Shown: piece after piece, positions 11,323 to 21,900 of the stretch
Position numbering within the stretch: position 1 is the stretch's first letter
How the letters are laid out: each line of letters opens with the position of its first letter
DNA from: Ischnura elegans
Taxonomy: Eukaryota > Arthropoda > Insecta > Odonata > Coenagrionidae
NCBI RefSeq assembly: GCF_921293095.1
Contig: NC_060252.1
Location: forward strand, 81,674,866 to 81,738,865
Length of the DNA: 64,000 nt
Direction: 5' to 3'
Made by a program: the position numbers and the translations under genes
Notes under the pieces: model-generated
Seen by the model: the letters and a program-made list of their open reading frames with translations, nothing else
What the model was told of the DNA's origin: nothing
Database searches by the model: none

Positions 11323-11460
11323 TGTTGCCGAGTGCGTTATTTTTACAATCTTCTTTTCGTTTTTTTTAACGCCAATTTTATCTTTTTTCTTTCTTCTATT
11401 TTTTTACGTTTTCTTCAGAATCTAAGCGTTTGGTGGATATAGGTTTCTGGGTCCATGACC

Positions 11461-11587
11461 TGTTGAAACTTCCACTGATTCTTTAATTATTTTACTAATA
11501 ACTTCACACAACGCACAGGACAATATTATTTTACTTCAACTAAACACTAGTAAACAGTTTCGATCTCTTAGATACAATATTCAACAA
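11461..11587 (-). repeat. Copia element, 5-prime LTR
   Basis: Starts TGTTGAAACT and ends ATTCAACA, followed directly by ACGGT. It is adjacent to the putative tRNA-Met half-molecule primer site at about 11446-11460. Confidence 0.9.
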
Positions 11588-11592
11588 CGGTT

Positions 11593-12504
11593 CATCGGTG
11601 AACTTCAAATGGCAAGATCTATGGAGGTTGTTTCCAGCTGAAATTGAAATTAAGAACCTGTGGCAGCTTTTATTTATTCCACTTTCTGGAGTAATATTTA
11701 TGCTTTTATGGCCATGTCTTGTGACATTGTGAGGTTGTTCGACCTCTTCAATATGAATTGTTTACCGGAAAATGTATATATCTGATTTTTATTTTAAATA
11801 AATGTTGTTGAACTTCATAAATTATTTCTCTCTCCTGAAATACCGCGACGAAAGGTGCTAGAAAATAACGCATTACTTTTTAACATGTTAATTTTTTAGG
11901 TTATGCAGGGAGGTGAAATGATGTTTATTTAAAAGCCGCTCTTTATTTCTAAGTCAATAAATTTTATAGGGTGTTCTTCCATATTAACAACCAATGGGTT
12001 AAGTAGTGAACTAAACGGTATTTCCTTCTTGGTCTGAACTTCTGGGACGTCGATCGCAGTACTTAAAAATATTTCCGTGCATAATCTCTCATATCCCTTG
12101 GCTTGTTATTAGTTCTCACGATTACTTTTAATAAATAGCTGTTAAAATACGAAATATAACTACTCGAATAACTCAACCCTACCGTAATTTTTAGCTTAAC
12201 TTTAGGGAAGGTAAACGGAGGTCCAACCGTATTAACGTCAACAGCTGAGAGGCCGATCCACCGCACCCCAGGCGATGTGCAGAGTAGCACCCCTGACGTC
12301 ACGTAAAGCGCTGTCGCCAAATTGCATGTTCCGGCCTGTATTATAGGTGGCCATGGGAAGTTACATTGCGCCTAAAGAAATATAAATCTTACATTTCTGA
12401 TAAAATTATGTACATAAACAGAAAATATGTTAAAGAAAATGCTAATCAGGAAACTGTAAATGATACATCAAATTTGTAATTATTTCAAATTTTATATGAA
12501 TTAC
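11593..12504. other. Non-coding stretch between two LTR elements
   Basis: No coding region is recognisable. One TGACGTCA motif lies at about 12294. A minus-strand open frame at 12063-12320 has no recognisable domain and is probably chance. Confidence 0.35.
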
Positions 12505-12664
12505 TGTTGTAGATCTTTAATGTGTGAATCTTCAGGGTTGGTCACTATGTAACTTGGTGTTAAAACTTAGCAGGTTGGCCACTAGGTGAGATATCTGTGG
12601 ATCACTGTGGATTGAAGTTTTGTATTGCAATAAGTTTTTACATGACAATAAAAAGATTAAAACA
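12505..12664 (+). repeat. Ty3/gypsy element, 5-prime LTR
   Basis: 160 bp, TG...CA ends, followed at once by the TGGCGCAGTCG primer site. Confidence 0.9.
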
Positions 12665-12779
12665 TGGCGCAGTCGTGTGGAATTGATTAACTGTGACCTA
12701 CGACTCTTCTGACGTGTGGAACTAATAGTAACAGTTTCGTGTACTTCAAGTGGTTGCCGAACTGCTGAAACTGCAGAGA

Positions 12780-15125
12780 TGGCAGGTATTCACCTTGTTA
12801 AACTGCCTTATAGTGTCGATTTAGAGAGCCCTACTGCCTATAAAGATTGGCTTATATTTGTGGGGGATTTTGAAAATGCCAGATATTCTATGTACCGGAA
12901 GCTCCCAAGCTGAGCATGATGAGTGTGTAAAACAACTGATGGAGAGGGCAAAAGTAGTTGGGGCCAAGTTCAACAGAGACAAACTCCAGTACAAAGTATC
13001 TCAGGTGAAGTATGTTGGGCAAATATTTTCTAAAGAAGGTAAGAAACCAGACCCGGATCGTATTCATGCCTTGGTAAACTTGCCCGCACCAGGTGATCGC
13101 AAAGAACTACAGAGAGTCTTAGGAATGTTTAATTATGTTCGGACATACATACCAAATATGTCCATCATTTGTGCTCCTCTCCATGATTTACTTAAAACTG
13201 ATGTTGCATGGCAATGGCTTCCGAGCCATGAAGTGGCATTTACTCAGCTTAAAAATCTAGTATCCAATGCCCCTGTACTGGCTAACTTTGATCCCAGTGC
13301 TAAATTGGTTATACAATGTGATGCTTCACAAAGTGGGCTAGGGTGTACGTTGTTTCAGGAAGGTCCCAAAGGTCTTAAACCAGTGCACATAGCCTCAAGA
13401 TCACTCACCAGTAGTGAGTGCAATTATTCACAAATAGAAAAAGAGCTTTTAGCAGTCTATTTTGCAGCTTCCAAATTACATTACTATATTTATGGCAAAC
13501 CAGTCCTGGTTCAGAGTGATCATAAACCCCTAATCAATGTTATGACTAAACCAGTGCATCAAATTGGTGCTGTTCGTTTGCAGCGACTAAGGTTGAAATT
13601 ATTGAAGTATCATTTAAATGTTACTTATTTACCGGGTAAACTTATGCATTTTGCCGACCATTTGTCACGCTCTTATGTTACAGACCATGTCACTGATGAC
13701 CCACAAATGCTAGAGGTAGTCCATTCCATTAGCAAGCATCTGCCTATGTCAAAAGAGCGTCTGTCTCAGTTTCAATTGGAAACTAGCTAAGATATGGTCT
13801 TGAGTAAAATAAGTCAATTTTGTAAGTCAGCCTGGCCAGTTTATAAAAAGTTATCTGATGAGTGTAAACCATATTATAAGCTACAAAATGATCTTTGTTT
13901 TGAAGAGGGTTTAATTTTTCTAGGGGAAAAAGTAGTAGTTCCAGGTGCTTTGAGATCGTATGTCCTTAAGTTGCTACATGAGGGTCACTGTGGAGAAACT
14001 AAGGCTAGAGGTAGAGGGTTATTTTATTGGCCAGGCATGTCATCTAGCATCATAGATTACATAAAATCATGTGGAATTTGTGAGAAGTTTCGCCCAGCCA
14101 ATTTTAAGCAACCATTACAACCCCACTCTATGGCAAATCTTCCATATGAAAAAGTGGGTGCAGATATATTTGACTATGCTGGTAAATGTTATCTTGTCCT
14201 CATAGACAAGTATTCAAAGTGGGTTGATATTTGCAAACTTAAGTCCAAAACAGCACCAGCTGTCATAGATGCTATGCAGACTGTGTTCAGTACTCATGGG
14301 TTTCCTCGAGTTCTCCTGGCAGACAACATGCCATTTGGGTCCTGGGAGTGTAGGCAGTATTATAAAAATAATGAAATAGAGCTGAGAACAAGCAGTCCTC
14401 ACTATCCACGCTCTAATGGGCTAGCAGAAATGGGGGTGAAGCTTAGTAAAATGATTCTAAAAAAGAGTCATGAAGAAAAATCCGATTACAGAAATCTTTT
14501 GCGTGAATATCGAAACACTCCTCTGCCAGGACTAGACTGGTCCCCATCTCAGTAGCTGGTTAATCGTTTATTATGCACAAAGATGCCGGTTACGTACAAC
14601 ACGCTTAAGCCCAAAGTCATCAGACCACAGGATGTGGTATAAGTGTTACAATCGAAGTCGAACCAAATGAAATCCAACTATGATAAAACCTCCAGATGGA
14701 AGGAAGTTACTTTTCAGATGGGTGAAAAGGTACTCATTAAAACAAGCAAGTGTGACAATTGGGAGCATGGTGTCATTGTAAATAGACATACAAGTCCTCG
14801 TTCGTATTTGGTGAGAAATTCAGTGGGAAATGTAGTGAGGCGTAATGTCATACATTAAAAAAAAAGAATGGTAGCATGTCCCTCATCTTATGCAACATTA
14901 CTACCAGATGTGAATGCACCAATCCATAATGCTGTAGAGTCAGAGAATCAAAATGTTGTACTAAGATCTGATATATATCCGGTTCATCCACCTATGTCTA
15001 CCGCTGGGAGTGGTCATGTGAATCAACCAGGTGTACCCAACCCTATTGTACATCCTGCTGGCCTACCTATAACTACTACAAGGAGTGGCCGTATGGTTAA
15101 ACCTCCAAGGCGTCTTGATTTGTAG
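12780..15125 (+). pseudogene. Ty3/gypsy gag-pol remnant (RT end, RNase H, integrase)
   Basis: A gag-like start (MAGIHLVKLPYSVDL...YKDWLIFVGDFENA) runs to about 12880. A frame change, probably the deletion junction, leads into the RT thumb (KYVGQIFSKEGKKPDPDRI) and RT/RNase H (VLANFDPSAKLVIQCDAS, IASRSLTSSECNYSQIEKEL, VQSDHKPL, FADHLSR). After an in-frame TAA at 13788-13790 the same frame continues with the integrase zinc finger (HEGHCGETKARGR...CGICEKF) and core (VGADIFDYAGK, VLLADNMPFGS, PRSNGLAE). Further in-frame stops lie near 14553, 14640 and 14856. No active polyprotein can be made. Confidence 0.88.
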
Positions 15126-15153
15126 ATGTTCTCTTTACTCCTAAAAGGGGAGG

Positions 15154-15313
15154 TGTTGTAGATCTTTAATGTGTGAATCTTCAGGGTTGGCCACTATGTA
15201 ACTTGGTGTTAAAACTTAGCAGGTTGGCCACTAGGTGAGATATCTGTGGATCACTGTGGATTGAAGTTTTGTATTGCAATAAGTTTTTACATGACAATAA
15301 AAAGATTAAAACA
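15154..15313 (+). repeat. Ty3/gypsy element, 3-prime LTR
   Basis: 160 bp, nearly identical to the left LTR, preceded by the purine tract AAAAGGGGAGG. Confidence 0.9.
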
Positions 15314-15964
15314 ACGGGATTTGTTAAATGTCGCATTTAGTGAATTTCTGGTGATAAACAGTTTTGAGAAAGTTAACTTAAAACTCTTCACCGTCAATTT
15401 ACGCATTTATAGTAATTATTTCCAAAAATAGGTCAGTAATTGTGGTAAAAAAGAAAACATTAGATGAATGCGAACGGGAGCGTTAACAGCAGGAAAGCGA
15501 AATGACGTCACTCGTCGATCTAGCGTTGCTAGGCCAAAATTTGTATGGTCCCAAACCTAATTTCCTTTTCAGGGCTAGGGGTTCTAACGTCAAAACTTCA
15601 TGAGGTTCTTGCTCTGAACCAATAAAGTAATCACTCCTCTTGAATGCGCATTTAGAAGAGAAAATCACAAGCCGAAAACCTTCGAAATCGTGTCATATTG
15701 GGATCCTCAGTTGCTGTAAACATCGTGACGTCAATAGTGCGGCTCGGTGTGGACAAGGGGACTCCATTACTATTGTAATATTCGTGACCATATCTATGCT
15801 TTTGGTGGTCAAATAACATCTGACGTATTTCTGGCGCTTTAACGCATTGATTCAAGTTCAAAAGCATTTCAGAACATAATCAGTGCTTTTATTGTGTTTT
15901 TATTTTATCGAAATACTTCCTCAAGTTCGCGGAAGTAGGATTTTTTACGGTCTACATTTTAATA
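15314..15964 (+). promoter_or_regulatory. Putative WDR19 promoter region
   Basis: No coding region is supported. Two perfect TGACGTCA (CRE/ATF-type) palindromes lie at 15503-15510 and 15726-15733. GTTGCTAGGCC at about 15525 resembles one half of the RFX X-box (GTTGCCATGGCAAC) that drives IFT genes in animals, but its second half is poor. The distance to the predicted start codon (about 440 bp) is larger than usual for X-boxes. Regulation by RFX is expected for an IFT gene from family knowledge, not shown here. Confidence 0.35.
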
Positions 15965-15979
15965 ATGATATCGGACAAG
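15965..15979 (+). CDS. WDR19: WDR19 exon 1 (putative start, MISDK)
   Basis: ATG ATA TCG GAC AAG followed by GTTTGA. Phase 0 fits exon 2, and the joined start MISDK-LVFTVNN resembles the short N-terminal tail of IFT144 proteins. A different upstream first exon is possible. Confidence 0.45.
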
Positions 15980-18900
15980 GTTTGAACGTGTGGTCTAGCT
16001 ATTATTAATTGAATTTAATTCTTCGTCTTTAATGTTTCTGTCTGTCAATGTTTGGTTTTTCTTCACAGTTAGTTTTCACGGTAAACAATGCCGTTGGTGT
16101 CGGGGAAACTCAATTTTCTTGGCAAAATCGTCGAGGAGGATACTTGGCATTTGTGGGTTCCTCTCATTCTGTTTCCATCTATAACAGAAGTGGAGAAGTT
16201 GTTGAGACAATTAAAATAAGCGGGTAAACATATTTCACGGCTATTTTTCTTGATGTTCTCTTCGCTTGCCGCACGAATTCTGTGATTTCGCTTTCCCTTT
16301 ATTAGTATTAGCTGCTTCCTCCTCTTCAAGCTATGTACTCATTTTAAAATATACGTGTATAATTTAGGTCGCACTTGTGCACTGGCTTAGCCTGGGATTC
16401 GGAAGGAGATATTTTAAGCGTCATGATCGACAAAAGCTCTCAGCTAATTTTGTGGGATTCCAATGCCGAAAAAGGTAAATAAATTTCTATGTGAAAGATA
16501 TTATTTAATGTGTTTTTGCCGGCTCTAACGATCTCCAAAAAAAATTTTTGCGTGGTACAGGGAATTTTTATCGTTAATTTATTTGTTGTGTGTTTTAATA
16601 TCAGAATTCTTCGGTCCTTAAATTTTTCTTGCAGTGAACCACATAGATTGTGGGTTGAGGGATCCATTGAGCTTCATCGCTTGGGCCAAAACTGGACCAC
16701 TGCTTGCCATTGGGACATCGAAAGGAAACCTTATAATTTATAACCACAGAACTGCCAAGTTAGTTAAAATTTTTAAAACTGATCTTACTTTATATTCATT
16801 AGAAGCCACCTAATAAGCACAAAAAGTATGAAGTGTAACCTTATATTCTCCAATGCTATTTGGGAAAAGTAACTGGTATAATCATTAAAGAAATGCTGGC
16901 TGGAGAGTTATCCTGGTGCTGGAGATAACCTGGTTCTATTCATAGGATTTGTGCGAGTTTTTTCTTTGCTTGTTAATGAGGCTTAAAGTTATGAATTTTT
17001 GTATATGTGCTTATACTCGGGATATGAAAGATTTGGCTAACTACTTACATAATGAGCGTTAATTATTAATGTTTGCTTGGGTTATGTTTCTGACAGTGGT
17101 AATTTTGTGTTATTTGCCTTCATTCTGTTTTATTTTCACATACATTTCTTTGATCCAACTTATTTTAATCATTTGCGGTTTATGAATGTGAAAATGCACC
17201 ATTTAATTAGAAGCCGTAAATTACGTACCTTAAATTTTTTTTGCATAATATGCCTCTATGATTTGTAAAAGGGATGAAATTTATTTATATAGCTAATTAA
17301 TTCATTTCAAATAGGTACTTCTGATGGCATGAAATTAGTGTTACAACAATGTACTGAAGATTTCCAGGCCCTTGCGGGATGTATGGGAAACACCCCAGGA
17401 CAAAGGGGGATTTGTAGAATCTGAGTTTTTCCCGGCGTATGCTCTGCAGGAATATTTCTCGGGTTTCCCACCGGGTGTCGTATCGGGTTGTAGTTCCCAA
17501 CGTTTCCATGACTAAGTCCGTCATCGTCATCAGGGGTTAATGTTGAGCCAAGTTTTTTCTCCGGTATTTATACACATGAGGGCCGTTCAAGTGGGCCCTG
17601 ATTGGTCCTTTCTGAATTGGGGTGATTTATAGTGATTGATCACTGACTTCCACGTATTACTTAACTGGAAGCCTTTGTCTCTGTTTAGGTTCTTTTGGTG
17701 TATGTTGATTTGTATGGCTTCTTTGACAATTCGATCCCAGTAGTTGTCTGTGCGGCATAGCACTTTGGTACTTTTAAAATCCACTCGGTGACCGAGGTCC
17801 AGGCAATGCTCTGCCACCGCTGCCACAGGCAATGCGCTGCCACAACCTGGCCACGTTTACATTGGGGAAACAGGCCGCACCATAGAAAAAAGGCTGACGG
17901 AGCACGAACGATGCATACGCTTGTTCCACCCACTGAAATCAGCGGTGGCAGAGCATTGCCTGGACCTCGGTCACCGAGTGGATTTTAAAAGTACCAAAGT
18001 GCTATGCCGCACAGACAACTACTGGGATCGAATTGTCAAAGAAGCCATACAAATCAACATACACCAAAAGAACCTAAACAGAGACAAAGGCTTCCAGTTA
18101 AGTAATACGTGGAAGTCAGTGATCAATCACTATAAATCACCCCAATTCAGAAAGGACCAATCAGGGCCCACTTGAACGGCCCTCATGTGTATAAATACCG
18201 GAGAAAAAACTTGGCTCAACATTAACCCCTGATGACGATGACGGACTTAGTCATGGAAACGTTGGGAACTACAACCCGATACGACACCCGGTGGGAAACC
18301 CGAGAAATATTCCTGCAAAGGGGGATTTGTTGGCACCTCTTTTAAAGGCTCAAAGGAGGGTTGTAACCCAGAAAAATCCCTACCCATCCCTGGTGGCTAT
18401 GCCACTGCTTCTTTATGCTTCGCCTTGTCAGTTTAGCAATATCAACTGCGACTTCTTTATCCTAGTTATTTTCCACCTTCCATTAGCCAGGTGGATAATT
18501 CGAATGCCTCTTTGTATTTTTCGAAGCTCCAACACTCAGGAAATGAATTAAATATTTCCAAACCACTAGAATTTTGTAAAACTAGTAAATATGATTTTTC
18601 AGTCCTTTAATTGGGGAACATCACTGAATTTTACTGCTACATTTACATATTTATTTGACAGATCTGGACTGCTGAAACTCTGATTGACAAATTTCAATAA
18701 GTGAACTGCATGGAAAACTTGGAATATGCTAGTGTGAATGTGTATTTATTAAATGCAGACATTTATTGATAATTATTGATGAGATCAATTATATACTTTA
18801 AGGCAAACTAATTCCTTCAAGGCCAAATATATAAATCACAGCTGTTAACTTTCTGTTTTTAGGACATTAAGCCCATTTTGCACGTAGGTGAAAATAAATT

Positions 18901-21900
18901 TACCCTTCCTCTGGGTATAAGCTATTTCCGTTTAGTGAAGAGGGAAAGCAACTGTAACAACTTTTGATTTTTGTTCACAAGTAATTGGCTTGAAGAAGAA
19001 TAATTTACAGTTTGAAGAGTCATTTTTGTTCTCATTTTTATATGCATATTCATCCAAAGATGTGAAAAGGCACCATTTCATTTTTCATCAAAATCAATTT
19101 TTTTAGTTCCTCAATCTTTCTGGCTTTCCTCCTTTAACTTATATTATTATGATGAAATATGAAATAAAAAGTTCGAATATTTTGTTAATTTTAACCTTGG
19201 TTGTAAATGGGTTTATGTGATAATTTCACAATAGTATTTTCTTACACTTTCTCTTTCCTCTAATCATATTAGGAGGTTGTCTGTTTTGGGTAAGCACAGT
19301 AAAAAAATAAGCTGTGGTGCATGGAGTAGAGAAAATCTCATAGCTCTGGCTTCTGAAGACCGTACTTTGAGCATAAGTGGCCCAGATGGGGAGACCCAGA
19401 GGGTTTTGGCTCTTAGAAATGATCCATCTCAAATCTGTTTCTCTGAAATGAAAGGTGATGAGCGCCTATCTGGAGAAAATACTGTAAGTATATAAGTGAT
19501 TATCTTTTGTACGATTAAATATGATATGTTTTGAGTGTGGTATGCATAGAATATTGGTGATTCGGTGCTTAAAGATTTAATTTGTGAATTTAATAAAATG
19601 CACAGGAAAGCTGCACGATTTTTCAAACTGCCTCATGGCAACTGAAAGCATTTCACAGCTTTTACAGGGATTAGGTTGAAAGCCGTGAGAGACTAGGGAG
19701 GCTGCATGCTAGGCTTAGATTGCTTGAGAAATTAAGAATAGATACCTTTCATATCAACATGTATAACATCATTTTAGAACCTCAATTGGTCTGACAGAAA
19801 CAATGAATTAAGAGAGATATTCTGCTGAATGGATAGGTATAGGACTTTTTTTACATCCAAGCAATAAAGGACTTTGATAAATGCTAAGTGGGAATTGGAT
19901 CCATCGAAATCCATGGATTGTCATCTTTGTTTTATTTTTTGTATATTCAGATAGCCATTGTATGCCAATTACAGATGAAGGCTGTTTTTTATTATACTTT
20001 ATATAATTGCACAATGACCTTGTGTGAGTGTTTGAGAAAAATTCATTATTAATTTGACCAGCTGCATAAGAGATATTTTCATTGAAAACGAATGAGTTGA
20101 GGCTGTCTTCTTGAGCCAAAGAAATTGGAGCTAGGATTTGACTTAGTGGGCAATATGGAAACAACTGAAATAGAGTACGGTAAGTCTGTCACTACCACAA
20201 TGTATGTACTCTCCTGGTTATCAGGGGTTAATGATGTAGAGAGGCGGACGAATAATAGGGTGGTTTCCTATTATTTTTTTATTGCCTAAATCGAAAGATT
20301 ATTACTCCTGGAGTACGTATTTTGCGCTTTTAGATTTTTATATGACGATATCTATTTTTCGCGATTAAATGAAAAGTGAAAAATTTCAAGCGCGCAAAAA
20401 CGCGACGCGTAAGTAGGAAAGTCCGTGCGACGTATTTCTGGTTCCCCCTCTCTCCTTGTGAAGTGACCTTGATCGAGGCTCTGAGCGCTGATAGGACGCA
20501 GGATGCTAGCGGATAGCTGAGTACCTTGCTGAATGGCAGCGCTTGGCTTAAAAAAGGTTTATTAATACCTTATCAAACGAAGAAAACTTTCCGACCTTAG
20601 CCAGTTTTAATAGGTGATTATTAAGACATGTTTCCCTGAGCTCTGTGCCTCATGCATGCATTGGTAATCTCAGAAGATGTATAACTCCTATCCTCTCCTG
20701 TAGAAACTAGGTCCCTGTGACGTCACGCAGAGTGGAATCGCATGGGCGCCAATCTGGCCTTTTTCAAATGAGGATAAAATTTGACCCTTGCCATTCGTCT
20801 AAACCGGTATTTCAAAAACCAAATAATATGTGTATTATGAATACACTAATGGTGGGTAACGAATCGCAATCAATGCCTATCGTTTTCTTTGATGAAGGAA
20901 ACTACCCTATTGGAAAGCACGGATAATCCAAACATTCACTTTAATTTCTTGAAATTTTTGTAATTTATACATATCAAAAAATCTATTATTACTCATGCAC
21001 ATTGTCTATTATTTTTCGATTGCATTCCAGAATTGTTAAGAGCTTTCTCTCCTCCCAATCCTGATCTTTTTCGCAGTGACAACATGATTGTACTCATATT
21101 CCTACTGCTACATGTAATACTTGGTTCCCGAAAACCACGCACCTGTGGCTGCGAGGTCACGGATTTTGATAAGTAGTCTGCATGAATGCTTCAAAACCAC
21201 ACTGCGACATCATAAACTACACTGACAGGCACCATGTCAATTAGTCGCATCTTGTACATGTTGCCCGGGATGCAGATCCGTAACCGTTGAGCCCGATTCC
21301 ACTTCGCGATGCGTGGAAAAGAAGAAGAGCATGGAACTCCTGTGAAGGCCAAGGGCACGCAATCACGCAATACGCCATCACGCAATAGTGGTTATAGGAT
21401 ACCAGGACTTAAGGCTCCCAGATACCTGGACACTTTTGAGTTGTGGATCCTTCCCCCCACACCTCAAGAACTCGACCAAATGGCTAGCGAGCCTAGCCGA
21501 CTAGCAAGTGACCTTCGACTCGAGGGAGGACACTTGGGGGCAGTGTTTAGGGAAGGTAGGGGAGGCGATGAGGAGGGAAAGGGGTTTAAATGACTGAAAT
21601 TTTGGGAACCCTCTCGCCAACTTGGGTTTGTGACTGTTGAACAGCTGGTTGAGTGTCACCATGCATAGTCTCTCTGCTGCACGGAATTAGACACATCTTA
21701 ATTCTCAAGGCAACATGGCGGTCTTCGAGCTTGGGCAATGGATATTATATACGGAGTTGCATAAGTGAGATTTCGCCTCCAAAAACCCGAAAGTATTCAA
21801 ATATTTTTTTTTATTGATGTGGTTACTAATTAAAGCAATCTTATGTAGTAGCAATATAATCCAGCGAGTAAGAATTGAAAGGTACAATTTTATTATTCCT

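Larger units (their letters stand above)
7170..11592 (-). mobile_element. Complete copia-type LTR retrotransposon with 5-bp target duplication
   Basis: The element spans 7175-11587 and is flanked by ACGGT at 7170-7174 and 11588-11592. Its LTRs are short, 122 bp (7175-7296) and 127 bp (11461-11587), both with TGTTGAA...TTCAACA ends, similar but with several substitutions and indels. It reads leftwards, so the right LTR is the 5-prime LTR. Next to it, on the minus strand, GGTCATGGACCCAG resembles the copia-type primer site for the anticodon half of initiator tRNA-Met. A purine tract (AAGAGAGAG) abuts the 3-prime LTR. The order gag, protease, integrase, RT, RNase H is that of Ty1/copia. Stops and frame changes show that this copy cannot make a full polyprotein. 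Confidence 0.93.
12505..15313 (+). mobile_element. Internally deleted Ty3/gypsy-type LTR retrotransposon
   Basis: Two 160-bp LTRs (12505-12664 and 15154-15313) start TGTTGTAGATC and end GATTAAAACA. By eye they differ at a single position (GGTTGGTC versus GGTTGGCC), which implies a recent insertion. A primer site TGGCGCAGTCG abuts the left LTR and matches the expected 3-prime end of a tRNA-Ser. A polypurine tract AAAAGGGGAGG abuts the right LTR. The 2.5-kb interior lacks most of gag, protease and the RT palm: it passes from a gag-like start straight to the end of RT. The flanks (ATTAC on the left, ACGGG on the right) show no target duplication. Confidence 0.9.
17401..18330. mobile_element. Penelope-like retroelement, head-to-head inverted insertion with 15-bp target duplication
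   Basis: CAAAGGGGGATTTGT flanks the insertion at 17401-17415 and 18316-18330. Inside are two inverted arms (about 17445-17822 and 17940-18317), both carrying the 3-prime end of the same element, with their truncated 5-prime sides meeting in the middle. Only the right copy reaches upstream into the GIY-YIG motif. Truncated copies in inverted arrangement are characteristic of Penelope-like elements. The element lies in WDR19 intron 4. Confidence 0.88.
16759..19272 (+). other. WDR19 intron 4
   Basis: Apart from the Penelope-like insertion (17401-18330) I see no gene or defined repeat. The sequence is AT-rich with short chance frames. Confidence 0.6.

Noticed and set aside
12505..15313. Target duplication of the Ty3/gypsy element
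   Set aside because: ATTAC before and ACGGG after the element do not match at any shift I tried.
15525..15538. Functional RFX X-box
   Set aside because: Only the first half matches well and it is far from the predicted start; kept only as a weak note.
15483..15867. Minus-strand open frames upstream of WDR19 as a divergent gene
   Set aside because: Short, no recognisable domain, and they coincide with the likely promoter.
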